A stretch of DNA of 64,000 bases, from positions 4,584,289 to 4,648,288 of the forward strand of contig NC_053412.1 of NCBI RefSeq assembly GCF_016859285.1, written 5' to 3'. Positions 1-12,992 of the stretch are shown here, piece after piece. Position 1 is the stretch's first letter. Every line of letters begins with the position of its first letter. The notes under the pieces are model-generated. The model ran no database searches. It worked only from the letters and a program-made list of their open reading frames with translations, and was not told the origin of the DNA. The translations under genes were made by a program, and so were the position numbers. This DNA comes from Xiphias gladius (taxonomy: Eukaryota > Chordata > Actinopteri > Istiophoriformes > Xiphiidae).

Positions 1-2684
1 TCACTTTTTAACAAGAAAGTGGAGAAATTTAAAAATTGAGTTTTACTGTGTGTGTTATTCCACACAAACACACACACACTCCCCCCCCCCCATTGCTGCA
101 GGTTCGTTGGGAATCTCCAAAACTCTCTTGATAACTAGGGGACCCCCCGCCACTTCCCTCCCCCTTCACAGCCGATCACCGCAGCCCTCCCGCCGATAAA
201 ACCGTGTCTTTGCATCACCCTCTCTCCTTACAAGGCTTCGTTAGCGCTTGCCTCCCCTCCTCCCTTTTGACTAGATTCGCTTTCAGGATGGCGAGAGCGC
301 ATGGCCCCCGACAGAAAACTCGGACGTGAGCTGTTGCGAGTTTTCGCTCCGAGAAAGGGGCTTCTTTTGCAGGAATACAAATCTGCGGGAAGATGTGGAA
401 GAAAACAAACCTAGGTGGCTTTGAGAGGCTATAAAAGGCCTTCATTAAGTTCAAATTAAGTTGCGCTTAGGATGTGTGGCATAAATTTAACACCCTCATA
501 ATGTTTCTCTAGAAGAGTTGCCTTTGACTTGTTTTTTTTTTCCCAATTTGCCTTGAATGAGGGTTTACGTGGTCTCCCGTGGCATGTATACGGTTGAAGG
601 AGCTACCGAGTTTAACTTGTTCGCAGGGGAAATGAAGGCGCATGAATGTGGTTTCTTATATGTTTGATGTCACATAACAAAGGGTTGTTCAGTCTGGAAG
701 CACGGCGCTGCGAAACAGCAACACAGCAGACTTGCAAACTTTGAATGCCATGTCAGCTCTCGGGATTGCTCACTTTCAACCCCCCCTTCTCTCTCTCTCT
801 CTCATGCCAGTCAAAAACTTCCAGGCCGAGAAAATGAGACGGAGAGATGCAGGTGTTGATATCTGTCAGAAGACAGGATTCGGAGTGAGTGGCAGCTTAC
901 CGTCTGTCCATCCCGTGCCAGTCTGAGCATGACTCCATCCACCGTCACTCCCGCTAGAAACACGTGCACACGGCCGGAGCGTGTGCACTCTGATCACTCC
1001 TCTAAACAAGGGGCCAAAGCTTGATTACCAGCTCAAAAGTGCCCACAACACTTCAGACGACAATTGATTAAGTCTGTTTTCACAATGGCACTTGAGAAAT
1101 CACTCGAGCGTAGCAGAGACCACCGTTTGGCGACACGTGATGCAAATCTGTTTTTATTTTTGGATCTAAAACGGAAGCCCAACTGCGACCGACGAATCAG
1201 AGCCCAATCAGCAATTCTAGCCACGCAATGCGATTGTTCATTTACATAATTACCATAAAGCTCACAAACCTTTATCACTGATTATTATATCAAATCGCAT
1301 TGACTGGAATGAGTCAGGAACGTTTTGTTTTGCTAAAACCTGTAACAGTCATACTATGTGAGGTCAGATATATCAGTTTGCCATTTTACCTGGCAGACAT
1401 TGGCCTTTTATTAAATATCAGGGATCAGCTTGTCAGTGTTCTCTATCGCAGATAGGGTGGATGTTCTTCCCTCGCCACAGCCGCATTAAAAAAAAGTCCA
1501 TAAAACCTGCAATGCAGGTTTATTTTCATTGTCATTCTATATAAGTTTAACTCTCTATATTTTTTTGATCACGAAGTCTTCATTTAAAGGCAGGTGTAGT
1601 GGGTGACCTTGGCTGAAGGAACTGCAAAGCTATCAAGCAGAGGTTAGCTAGCACGTGCTGAGATGGAGATTCGTTCGATGGTGTAAATATTCTCCTCAAG
1701 GCTTTTCCGTCCCGTGTCACGGTATTTCTATGAAAACTGAATTGAATTTAATCTAACTTAAAGATACGGCGTGTCATCACCAAATGTCTGGATGCATCCA
1801 TATATACAGAACACGAGAGTATCAAAAAGGCAAAACAGACAAGAGTAAATGAATTATTATCACAATTTAGATGCAAATTACTTTCAATTTTGGGAAAATA
1901 TTTCAAAGTATAACAAAAATCATCCACATTTTCCTCCAGACACTGAAACTGACACTGACATTTTCAGTTGCAGTGCACCTAAAAGTCACTCACTGAATTT
2001 AATCCGCATCAGCTTTCTTTATTGACTCAGATCAAGTTTCTTTGGATGAAACGATGTCATGGATTTGAAGTAGATATTCAGGCGATACTGATGAGAGATG
2101 TTTTTTCAGTCTTTAGGAGACATGCCGAAGTGCAACACTGCGGAATAAATGTTCAAACATCGCCGCTATTGGTTGACTGAAACTCGCGGGTCAAAGTTTA
2201 AAAAAGGATCAACTTTGACCCGCAAGTCAGAGAACCAGACCTCATACTGCAACCACAGATGCATTCAGACACTTCTGGCCAGAGTGTTTGTTTGCTAATA
2301 AAGTAAACATAATGTTATTTTTGTTATTTTTTCACTTCTGTGTTAAAATGTTCCCAGTTCTGAGCAACATAACGAGGAGAAACGAATTGTAGGATGACAT
2401 TAGGTCAATATAAGCATGTCCAGGAACAAAAAAAGTCAACTATTACTTTCCATCAGTGGCAAATTAAGATTAGATTAGCTCAGGATAATTAATAAAAAAA
2501 AAAGCTTAAAGTCAAGGAGACTTTAGTTAAAGCTGTAACGGTGTGTGTTTGACCCAAAATACAGGTCACTGCTCTCTTTCGTTTTAACAATTTACCAGAT
2601 TTTGTTTATGGAAGCGGGTGCTACAGTCACCTGCTCCCTTCTGTTCTGAAAAGGACCTGCCCTAGGCTAGCCCTCCGAAAAAAC

Positions 2685-2719
<35 letters not shown>

Positions 2720-4659
2720 CCTGCCTACACCTGCAAACACACACACACACACATGCATTCACAAGCACGCCGCTCCATGCACAAACACGTCCGAGGTATG
2801 TGCCCAAATGCTAATAAGCACTAGTTACACACACGCCCAGCTGATGCCATTCGGGAGCAGCGGCCTTGAGACACAGCACTCTAATTAAGTAAATGAAAGA
2901 ATCGAAGGGGCAGATGGTGGGAGGAGAGGAAAAGGCAAGTAGTCGCACTTCCTCCTCTTTCTGTCTGTGTAGCCCACGGGGCTGCAACTGTTTCCCTTCC
3001 TCTCACCTCTGCCTTTTTTTTTTTTTCTTCTTTTCCCCTCTTACTTCTTCTGCTTGCTTGCCTTCTAATGGTAATTCAGTCTGGAAGACTACACACCGCG
3101 CCTGCTCCCTTGTTGTGGAGATCTCTTTGTTTCTTATCCATGCTATCTCTGTTTGTCTCCCTCTCTAACTTCCTTTCCTTCTACCTCAGCGTGCGTGCGT
3201 GCGTGCGTGCGTGCGGGCGCTTACCGCACACCCATGTCGCATGTCCCACGGGTAGATATCACCTCCACAAAAGGAAATGAAAAATCTTTGTATGGAGGGA
3301 AATGAAGTATGACTGCTCGTGCGGGTGTCCATGTATCTGATATGTTCCTATGTGGGACAAATTGCATACAGACAGTGTATTTTGTCTGAAGGTATGTGTG
3401 CATGTTCTCTGTCTGATACTACAACTCCTCTCTCTCTCTCGATCACTGTCTTATCTTCATTTGAAAGAATAAAAGTGTTTTTTCTCCAGCTCTCTGGACT
3501 GCTGGCTCAGTCAAATCGTGACATTTAGTATGAGTGAAGTAGCCGGGATGGAGTCTCTCACCTGTGCTCTGGGAATCCAGAGGGCTTTATTGTCTTTTGT
3601 TTCTCCTCCCTTACGAGTGATAACCCTTAAGATTTTAATGAAATCAAACCCTATTTGAGATACATTTTTGGTCTACATGTTTTCAGCAAAAGCCACTCCA
3701 TATATCGACATTATATAATTCCCTCTCTATACAGTAGTTGAATTTTTAGTGGCAGGTGCCACCACCCCCCCCCCACTGGATTAAAAAAACCTGCTGCCGC
3801 TGCTTCACATTAAAAGCAGTCAACTGGCAAAAGACAAGGTGGCTTTTATTGCGAAGAGGTCACAAGGATGTATTTCTCCCCAGGGTTAGCGTCATCAAAA
3901 ATGCATCCACAAAAGAGTCGGTTTTCTGCATTTTTCGCCATTAACTGTGGCTGTGGCCATATCAACCAGGTCTGCTTCCTTTTCCAATCCTCTCGGAAGG
4001 ATCAGCATGTTAAAGATCGACCCAGAAAAGTAACATACGTCTCTCTATGCTTTACAGATACAGAGGAGCAGGATCGTTTTTTTTTCTAACCTAATTGGAT
4101 TTAAAGCGGTTCCTCGACTGGAAAAACCTCTAAAAGTCCATAATCTGGCACAAAAAGCTATGACAGAGCACAACAAAGAGTTTTGTGAGTGAACCTGTTT
4201 GTATGCCCCACTGCCCCGCAGTTGGAACATGATTTCAAGGGAGTGGGAGCCTTTTGAGAATTTTATTTTCAAGCAGAACACAGGCTCACAGAGGGCAGCA
4301 GCGTGACGGTATGAAGCGCTGCCTGAAACGGCGGACGGTGAGGCCACGTGCGTTTCAACTCTATCTGCCCCTGTATTTATCTCGGCCTTTCTAAATGTCT
4401 CTCTGTCTGTCTCTCATGCTCTCTCTGTCTCTTCCTCTCTCAGGACTTTCTCACAGTGCTTATCTGCAGGAAACCATGAATACATGAAGCCACTCTGGAA
4501 TTTATTGGACTCAGAATGAACCTGGAATGAAGCAACATAGAGAGTTTTCTCGTATTTTAATATCAGTTTCATGTTGCTTGAATGAAGCTGCTTTGATTCC
4601 TCCCTTTTTGTTCAAATGACAGTGTGCTGTGGAAACGAGTAGTCGAGGAAACATTGGGG
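1..4659. other. Non-coding DNA, presumed first intron of the signal-peptide gene
   Basis: No exon is recognised. There is a hairpin-forming inverted repeat at 2186-2223, CA tracts at 2691-2715 and 2739-2753, and a (GTGC)n run at 3190-3215. Short frames here are low in complexity. Confidence 0.4.
2186..2223. repeat. Perfect 13-bp inverted repeat with nuclear-receptor-like arms
   Basis: The left arm GCGGGTCAAAGTT (2186-2198) and right arm AACTTTGACCCGC (2211-2223) are exact reverse complements around a 12-nt loop. Each arm contains GGGTCAAAGTT, which resembles a DR1 site of HNF4/RXR type. Confidence 0.9.
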
Positions 4660-4921
4660 GACACACATTTTGATGATTAATTAATTGTTTGGGTCTTTCC
4701 GCAAGCAAACATGTAAAAAAAAACTGCTGTCTCCAGCTTCTAAAATGTGCAGATGTGTTGCTTTTCTCGGTTTTGCAAGGCTGAAAATTAAATATGTTTG
4801 GTTTTTAAACTGATGGTTGGACCCACCAAGCAATTTTGACATTAAACATTAGACTTAACCAACTGATTTATTTATAAAAAAAAATAATTGACCGATTAGC
4901 CTATAATGAAAATAATCACTT
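4660..4921 (+). mobile_element. Degraded hAT-like MITE copy
   Basis: It has TTGATGATTAATTAATTGTT, then CTGTCTCCAGCTTCTAAAAT, then AAACTGATGGTTGGACC, and ends ATAATGAAAATAATCACT. It matches copies at 12704-12992 and 54690-54945 in the same orientation. Confidence 0.6.
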
Positions 4922-5883
4922 CTTATTTGTCAATTACAGTTTTGGAGGTTAAGTAAAAATAGCTCGCACACCCTGCGTCCCACTTCCTACAGTAGGGTTA
5001 GACACTTAAAGCACTTGGTTAAAGTTACGGAAAGATCGCGGTTTCGGTTAAATGCTGTTGCAAGTAAACATTTCCTGTCCTTCAAGTCCGCACAAACTTT
5101 TTGTAATATTTAACAAAACCACAATCTTTTCCTAAGCTTAACAAGAGCAGTGAACAGTCTAAAAATAACCATAAAAATGGTAATTGTGGAGCTGGGTATT
5201 TAGACACTATACTCTTTTGGTTAAAGATTGAAACAACTGTAATCTTTTTTTCCCCCTTTTTTAAAGATATATTTGTGGCTATTTTTGCCTTCACTGTGCA
5301 GCAGACAGCGTAGAGGCAGACAGGAAACAAAGGGAATGGCCTGAAACCTCCTGCTGGGTCCCCTACTGGAAATAAAGAAGGGACATTGGGCTTATTTGGT
5401 ATTTGCTTTAAGGGTGCAGCTATCAATTTGTAATCTTTTCCACTTATTCTTTGATTCTTCGATAAGTCCTGATTTAAATCATAATTCAGCCAATTTCAGA
5501 CCATATTTTCTTTGAAAACTTCTTGTACATCTGTTTTGGTCTAGACGAAATTTTAATTTGATTCATTTTTTGAGAACTTTGGCCTCTGCTGTAATAGAAA
5601 GGTTTTGTAGGAAACCAACTGTTGTATTTCCACATAACTCAGTTTCGGTTTTGGCAAAAGCAGATATTTTTTTGGAAAAAATAAATGAATCATGTTGACA
5701 TTGAACATTTTGTAGATATGTGTATAATCCAGCTGGAAATATGTTGTTGACACATGGGTGAAAATAAACATACAAATACACATGTCTGTGTGTAATGGTG
5801 CATCCAAAAGATGTAAATATAGATCCTGACACACTGCACAATCACACAATAGATAATTGACAAACACGCAACTGCAAACCTCG

Positions 5884-5915
<32 letters not shown>

Positions 5916-6031
5916 ACACCCAGTGAGTGCCTGTGTGGCCCAGGCTGATTAATTGGAGCGTTCACCGGCGGTGATAGCTGTACTCCTCAGAGACAACACA
6001 CTGTCTCTCTCACTCCAGCTTAACCTCTGCT

Positions 6032-6114
<83 letters not shown>

Positions 6115-8300
6115 CTTACTTCATCTTCTCCTTTCTTAGCTAAAATTATAGCAATTCTCTTGATTTCTCTCTCTGTTGTACTGTCTCCCGTCTTGCAAAT
6201 GACCCGCCATCAGCTCGCTTTCACCTTGACAAGAGCAATTGTGTTTTTGCCGCGGAGCAACCGGTTAAGGTACGACGCAGGTGAGGACTCAGGTGTGTAC
6301 GTGGGAGCGCGAGCGAGAGTGTGTTCTTGCCTCTCAGCTGCAGACATATTAATGAACCAACGCACAAAAACCATAGAAATGCACAGTTCCTTTCAAGTGC
6401 ACTCTTTCCAGAGCTCTCTCGCCTTTCTTATTGCTGAAGGTGACTGACCTTCACTCTCTCTCACACACACACACAAAGGGCAGCCAATGCATTCTCCTCC
6501 ACAAGTTTTATGTACCTTTAAACCAGCCGAAAGGCGCAGCCATATTTCTGCAGGACTGCAAGGTGACTTCAGAGGGACAAAAAAAGGGGGGGGGGGGGTA
6601 ATGAGGATGACAAGAACAAGTGTCGGCAGAGAAAGTCTCCACCTCTGGTCAGGGTATTGTTCCCCACCAACCAACCCACTATCCCTCATTATCACCCTCC
6701 TCTCTCTTTCCATTGTCCTACTCTCATCCTCTCATGCTCGCTCCTTATCTATCCTTAGAGACTTTCCATCTTTTTTACCTCCACTTTGTCTCCCTTTTTC
6801 TTCCCTCGCTCTCTTGCACCCCCCCCCCCCCCGACACACACATGCATACCTCCACCTTTCCCCCTCCTCCCTCTCTCTCTCTTTCTATTCCCTCCCTCCC
6901 CAGTCAGCTGTCATGGCTGCCACTTTCTCGCGCCCACTCATTTATTACAGGTCACCATTGCAGGGTGGGGGGGGGCATTTAAAAAGGACAACGTGCCCCA
7001 TCTAAACACACAAACACACATAACTGGAATCTCATACATTATGCATGGGTTTGCAAGCACTGTACATAAATACATGCTAACATTTAAGGGGAACTAACGT
7101 GCACAAAATTTTGCATATTGGCAAATCAGAGCTCACCACAGTCACATACACACACAGGTAAGCACACACTTGCAGAAAGGCTTAATAAAAAGGTACAGAA
7201 AACTATACACATAAATGCTGACTTGAAAATACGCAAACGTACAGTGACAACAAACAAGCCCTTCCAGGCATTTGCAGTCAAATTACCACAAATTTAACCA
7301 AACATCACAAAATGTTTACTCTTTTACAAGTCAAAGTCAAATTAAAAATCAAGCCTCGATCTCTATAAACAAACTTCCATGTGAAGACAACTTTTTCTCC
7401 CCAGAACTTGTCTTCTCAGGCAGTGCGTACCCACAGGATATGCTGTATCACTCCCAACAAGCTCCTCTGACTAGCCTTTTTTTTTCTTTTTTCTTTTTTT
7501 TTTTAATACCAGAAGTGAACCACTTGTTTTCATAACCCAAGCCGAGTATTTGGCTACGCAATATGGATGGGAGCACCGTACAAACTCTAACAGGGCCAAC
7601 AAAATGAGGTTACAGAAACACACAAGACTCTAGCTAGCCCACAACCAGACATCCTACGATCCTAAGAGATTCCTTGACTCTTTCTGACTCTAATTTGAAC
7701 TTGAAAACGCTTTTTTTTTTTTTTTGCAGCTGCGGACTTGCAATCTTTAAATAATTTTACCACAAAATAACATGTCAAGACGTTGGCTTTGCATACAATT
7801 CAGAACAAATTGACATACATGTGCACACACCCACACACACAGAAAAAAAAAAAAAAAAAACACATGGCTACAGCAGCCTGCTTTCATTATTTTGCCCTTG
7901 ACAAATAACACAGCGTGTTTCCATGTTTCAGATGTTTTAATCTTGTAGAATTAGCTGAACATGAGTCTGAGACAGGGAGGGCTCTGCTCCTGTGGATCTG
8001 AGCTTATGTCCTGTAAATACTGTAGCAACATATCACTGATATTCCATTTTAATCCTTGTAAACGAAGCCTCTCTCTGCCATGACGACGACTGGAAAAATG
8101 CAACAATCTCTTCTTTTCTTTTTTTTTTTGTTGCAGGCAAATAGTCAGAAGAAGAATTAAAGCAGAGAGAAATAGCAGAAACAGCCTGATAGACGAAAAG
8201 AGGCCCATGCCTAAGCATACAGAGTATCAATCACACACACACACACCCACAGACTCATGCACACAAACACAGAGTAATACACACTCAAACAGTGCCAGAC
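4922..8300. other. Non-coding DNA with microsatellites
   Basis: Contains CA tracts (5883-5908, 6034-6111), G and C homopolymer runs near 6585-6598 and 6819-6832, CT-rich DNA (6690-6910) and poly-A/T runs. Frames such as 5953-6447 and 6487-7005 simply read through repeats. No gene is supported. Confidence 0.5.
6034..6111 (+). repeat. (CA)n microsatellite, the longest in the window
   Basis: About 78 bp of uninterrupted AC. Likely highly polymorphic in length. Confidence 0.97.
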
Positions 8301-8422
8301 AGATTAAGGCCCTGATCAAGGCGGGTGTCGCATAAAAGTCTTGGAACAGTAAATATCCTTAATTTGTTGTGTAATTAAACAGATTAGCTGCCGTGAATAT
8401 CTTAACAGGGATTAGCTCACAC
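8300..8422. promoter_or_regulatory. Candidate conserved non-coding element
   Basis: Repeat-free DNA between two CA-rich stretches, with GATTAAGGCCCTGATCAAGG, TGTGTAATTAAACAG and AACAGGGATTAGC motifs. Homeodomain and OTX-like (GGATTA) cores suggest an enhancer; not aligned. Confidence 0.25.
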
Positions 8423-8446
8423 ACAATACAGCAGGCGGGCTTGACT

Positions 8447-8502
8447 ACGCACACACACACACGCACACACACACACACACACGCGCACACACACGCACAC
8501 AG
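8447..8502 (+). repeat. (CA)n microsatellite with CG interruptions
   Basis: About 56 bp of CA with CGCG and CGC changes. Confidence 0.92.
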
Positions 8503-8618
8503 AGGGAGTAAACTAATGAAAAGCATCCCAAATAACTCGCTTTTTAACTACCGTAAAACGAGTTGGTGTGTGGTAAAGGTATGTCTATGAGTGTGTGTAG
8601 TGACATCACTGGACAGAA

Positions 8619-8623
8619 AGAGA

Positions 8624-8682
<59 letters not shown>
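8619..8682 (+). repeat. (GA)n simple repeat
   Basis: About 64 bp of GA with ACAG interruptions; pure purine runs on one strand. Confidence 0.95.
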
Positions 8683-8688
<6 letters not shown>

Positions 8689-10075
8689 TTCTCTACCTCC
8701 ACTGCGTTCTAAAAGGTCTTGGTTTACTTGCCGGATCGACACGCAGAGATGAAGGATTAGAGACCAGTGATCATTTTTCCTTCCGCAGACTTTCATTAAA
8801 ACACAAGCCTTTGTCAAGGTTACAGGATAAAAAATAAATAAAAATCTATTGTGATTCTAATGCCCTCTTATTGTGCTGCACTGAAAGCCTGAGAGCCGGA
8901 GAAGAAAGCAAGGGAAGCAAACAAAAGGAGGCTAAGGAACTAGAAGAAAAAGCCCAGACTTGTTGTGAATGACAGAGTCGATGGCACTTGATCCTGCCTC
9001 GCCAAAGAAGTGCTGCCAATCAAAGGAAGTTGAACGCTGTCCCACTTCCTGTGTTGGCCTGGTGCCTGAGCACAGCACTGCAAATGTAAATCTGGAGCCG
9101 ACACTTGTAGACACAAGCGCAAATACACATGCATATGCACACATGCAGTACATATATTATGTATGTATATCACAAGGTAGATAATGCACTCATTCCCTAC
9201 GAGAATTATGTGAAAATAGCAAAGCCTTTCTCCATTAAAGAGATATTTAAATATATATTAAAATGTAATATTTCCCTCAGGGGTTGTTGGAATAAAAAAC
9301 GGAGTTAAAAGGAGTATGAATATTGGACTTACATACACCAGGTGACTCCAGATGAATGTTAATGCTGCTCCATGTCTGTTGGATGTGGAAATAGGCAACT
9401 GTCTTCTAGCACATTAGCCGTAGCAACTTTAGAAGGTCATACAATACGTCAATGTTCCGCAAAGTGGCCAAAAAATCCATCCGTCTAGGTTTCAGTGATG
9501 ATCCTGACACATTTCTATTCTCAGGTTTCTCATTAAATTCCTGCTTAAGAGAAACAAGTAATGTTGTTATGCGATTAATGTTATACTTCTGGAAACTTTC
9601 TACATCCACAAGTTTAATGGTCAGCTGCATTCTGGTCAGACACACTTTGAAAAGCCAGCAACAAAAAAAAATCTGCTCACGGATGACTATTGTCTTCTCT
9701 CTAACACCCATTGATCTACATGGCTGAGATTTACATTCATCTTAAACTAGCCCAGACTCTAAAGTATAAACCAAAGTCTGGACACAAAATATGCCTCTAA
9801 ACCTCGCTCCGAAGAGTTAAACCTCACAAGCCTAGGGGTACACAAGCACAGAGCACACAATACATGCATCTGCGCGTGTAAATGACAGTTTGAGTGGTGT
9901 ATGAAGGAGCCACCGACAGCATGTTGTTCATGGAACAAATTGGGTGTCGTAATTAAAGGGGGGGGGGAAATTAGCTGTTTTCCAGTCTCCCTGTGTGCTC
10001 AGCGACAGACCCGCACACACGGGTAATGAAAGACGGAGGGAGGAGTGTGTGTGTGTGTACAGATATGTGTGTGAC
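8683..10075. other. Non-coding DNA, no gene seen
   Basis: No repeat or exon is recognised across most of this stretch. A 101-codon minus frame (9406-9711) matches no family I know. Positions 9930-10030 contain GTCGTAATTAAAGG and may be conserved. Confidence 0.4.
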
Positions 10076-10400
10076 TGAGTGAGTGAGTGAGTGAGAGAGG
10101 AGGAAGGAAGGAAAGGAGAAAGGGAAGGAGAAAAGGAGAGGAAATAAAAAGCTGTTAAAAGAGGAAAGAAAAGCAGAGGCAGTGAAAGACGGATGAAACA
10201 GAGCAGGGAGATAAAACAGAAACACAATGAGAGATGTTAATGGATGAGAACAGGAGGGAGACATGGTGTGTGCGAGGGAGAGAGAAGCAGAGATAAAGAA
10301 AGAGAGAAAAGGGGAAGAGATGACAAATTTGTGACAAAGTAAGAGGAAGAGGGCTAATGAAATAAAAGTCAAAGTAAAAGAAAGGTTTTTATATGAGAAG
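10076..10400 (+). repeat. Long purine-rich tract
   Basis: It begins with a (GAGT)n run and continues for about 325 nt with very few pyrimidines on the plus strand (GGAAGGAAGGAAAGGAGAAA and similar). Such DNA can form triplex (H-DNA) structures. Confidence 0.8.
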
Positions 10401-10639
10401 AGAAACTCTGAAGTAGTGTGAGCCAGCCGGATCTGCCTGTCTGTTTGCAATGCTCGCAATGTGTGTGTTGTGTGTGTGTGTGTGTACGAAACTCCTCTGA
10501 CGCAGGATGGAGGCATTTGTCTCTGAGTGGAATTACAAGTGGCGGGCTGAACAACCCCTCCAGTAATCCAGAAGAAACAGAAGTGGGGGGAAAAAAATGA
10601 TTCCTCTGTCTCTCCTGTCCTTTCTTTTCCTGGTCCATG

Positions 10640-10641
<2 letters not shown>

Positions 10642-10695
<54 letters not shown>

Positions 10696-10700
10696 GTGTG
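10642..10700 (+). repeat. (GT)n microsatellite
   Basis: About 59 bp of GT with one CG change near the right end. Confidence 0.95.
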
Positions 10701-11840
10701 AGAGAGTATGTGAAAGAGAGCGCATTAACTTGTACTTCAAGCAAACAACGAGGAGGCACAAAGCTGCCTCACACTTAAAAACCACTAAACAAAGCTTCCG
10801 CTACCCCTTCACGTTAATGTACTTAATGACTCTGAGTTTGAGCGTGCGAGAGATAAAAGAAAGAGGAAGACCGAACCAGCACGCAAGAAGAACTTAAAAG
10901 AGAGTGTGTGGATACAACAGGGTTTACAGTTAATCCCAGTGCACGGACGCACTGTGTTTTCTGTGTGTGAGTGAGATCTCAGTCCTCCTGAAAAGAGACA
11001 TCTGTGCCAGGCTTCAAGCCTCCAACTGGCCAATCTAACTCACACTAGGAGTTGGCACCGGACGCCTCAGCACAACCAAAGCCAGCCCTGCTCATCATTA
11101 GGCAGCAAAGGCGTGGGGGTTCAAAAGTCTGCCCAGCCAAACAGTGCGCCAGAGACGGAGAAGGAGCAAGAAGCCACGGGATGATTCCAGAGGCCAATAA
11201 AGCAGCTATTCTGTACTATTCAAGTCTTGGAAGTTTTCCTTCCCATGCTGTGCAGTTGTGATTCCACATGTAAATATTTGGCCGGTTTGCAAAGTCAAAG
11301 AACAGAAGCCCCTCTGTACAGCTGGCGGGCAAACAAAATGTCAAGCAAACAGGCTCATGACGTCGGCGCATCGCTTACGAATGCCTGGGAAGAGAAAAGT
11401 AGGAGACAAAACCAAGTCGCCCCCCCCCCCAGAGAGAACAGCGTCATCTTTGTTCGGCCCGTGCAGATAATAATTCCGAGTGCAGATTCGCACGACGGGT
11501 ACCATAAGCGGTAGTGTACTGCTGTCTCTGGCCTTGGAAAAGCGTTCCATCACCCCCACGCGGCCCCTCTCTTTGAGCACGCCGAGACTGTCCGGCCATG
11601 ACAGAGGAGGCAAATAACAGCCCACACCTCAATGTCACCCCCACTGAACGGCAATTATTATTCTCTTTGCAGACGGCAGGCTTTTATCCCACCACCTCTT
11701 TCTGGCTCTGTCTCTTTCACCAGGTAGACAACGACAAATACGCACGCATTCACCGTACAGATCTCCATCAGCTCATCAGAAACTACCACAGCATATTTGA
11801 CTCAAATCCAGCAAAAGCCTGGCACGGGTTAAGCCTGGCA
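10701..11840. other. Non-coding DNA, no gene seen
   Basis: Moderate-complexity sequence without a recognised exon or repeat family. Overlapping frames at 11227-11855 have no family resemblance and no coherent splice structure. Confidence 0.4.
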
Positions 11841-12065
11841 GATATCAAGTTATGATAGCAATGTTGACTCATTTAGGGCAAGATTGAATTCCTTCACCCG
11901 CCTCATCTCTCATACTGTCAAATAAAGGGCTCGCGGTCTAGACTGATGCTATCAAAAAAAAGCTTAATTAGCTTGTAATAAATTCTCATTTCCGCCAGTC
12001 TTCTACAAAGCCTCGGCCAGCTCCGTGTGTGCCAGCTGACGGACGCCCAGTAATTTGATAGTGGC
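11841..12065. promoter_or_regulatory. Candidate conserved non-coding element
   Basis: Repeat-free, with GATATCAAGTTATGATAGCA, AAAAAGCTTAATTAGCTTG (a TTAATTAGC homeodomain core) and CAGTAATTTGATAG. It stands in the presumed first intron of the signal-peptide gene. Not aligned. Confidence 0.28.
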
Positions 12066-12703
12066 ATTCAGCGGGTTCCCTTCCCGCCGCCCCCTTCTCC
12101 CCCAGCCATTTCACAGGAGAGAATGTCTTTAAATGTCACCCAAACACACACACACACACGCACGCGAATGCAGCATTTGCCGTACACACTCAAGAGCTGG
12201 GGCGATTAAAATGTTTGCGCCATTTGTTTCACCAAGGAGACAAACAGAGGGTGATGAAATTACTGGTATAAGCTTCACTGAAAGGTGCAGGAGGTGGGAA
12301 TTTTCTGTGAAAAACTGCCTATTAAGCCTAAATCAAAAACAGAGAGGAGGATCCCGTCCTCACAAGTTAAATACCAGAGATTCTCCCTTTCGAGCTCCGC
12401 AGAGAAGTCAGTTGTTCCAGGGAATACCATCACCTTTGATGAGACATTTTAGCACAAGTTCTCCAGACATAGGAAGCAGCACCTCGAACCTAAAGTGCAA
12501 ATTCCAAAATGGCAGGAAGCTAAAGAAAGCTGGATTTGGCGAAAGATGAATAAAACCGTTCGCAACTACAGAGAAGGACCGGACACAAAAGTTTCTTTGT
12601 TGACCTCGGAAACAGCAGAACTCAAGGTCCGTGCAGTTTCAAAACTCCACAACTGCATTACTTCTCGCCTCCATATGCCGCCAAATATGCCCGAGAAGAA
12701 GAT
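12066..12703. other. Non-coding DNA with a 138-codon frame of unclear status
   Basis: The plus frame 12133-12549 is one of the longer non-repeat frames, but it starts in an ACACAC tract and resembles no family. I see no splice or start signal that supports it. Confidence 0.3.
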
Positions 12704-12992
12704 GAGTTGATCAGTCGATCAACAGAAGATTAATGGCAGCTATTTCGAGACTTGATTATTTGATCGAAGGGAAAATGCCAAACAGTCCCTGGTTCCAGCT
12801 TCTCAAATGTGAGGATCTTATATAATAGTGGACTGAGTTTTAAACTGATGGTCGAATAAAACAAGCTAATCGAATGCATCACCTTTGGCTGTGAGAAACT
12901 GTACTAGGGACTCTTCACTATTTTCTCACATTTTCTTGACAAGCCGATGTACTGAGAAGATGAATCAATAATGACAGTAATCATTAGCTGAA
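12704..12992 (+). mobile_element. hAT-like MITE copy, best preserved of four
   Basis: It has TTGATCAGTCGATCAACAGA at the left, CTGGTTCCAGCTTCTCAAAT, AAACTGATGGTCGAATAAAA and TTCACTATTTTCTCACATTTT within, and GATGAATCAATAATGACAGT at the right. This is a non-coding element with AATCGATTAAT-type, imperfectly palindromic ends that is widespread in percomorphs, as I recall it. Confidence 0.7.

Noticed and set aside
5953..6447. 164-codon plus frame
   Set aside because: Its core is a Thr-His repeat from the CA microsatellite; no family resemblance.
9406..9711. 101-codon minus frame in non-repetitive DNA
   Set aside because: No start context, splice sites or recognisable motif; consistent with chance.
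9971..10759. 262-codon minus frame, the longest in the window
   Set aside because: It reads through the GT tract and the purine-rich tract (Thr-His and Ser/Leu/Phe runs); it is an artefact of simple repeats.
12133..12549. 138-codon plus frame as a gene
   Set aside because: Starts within a CA tract and shows no family or splice support.
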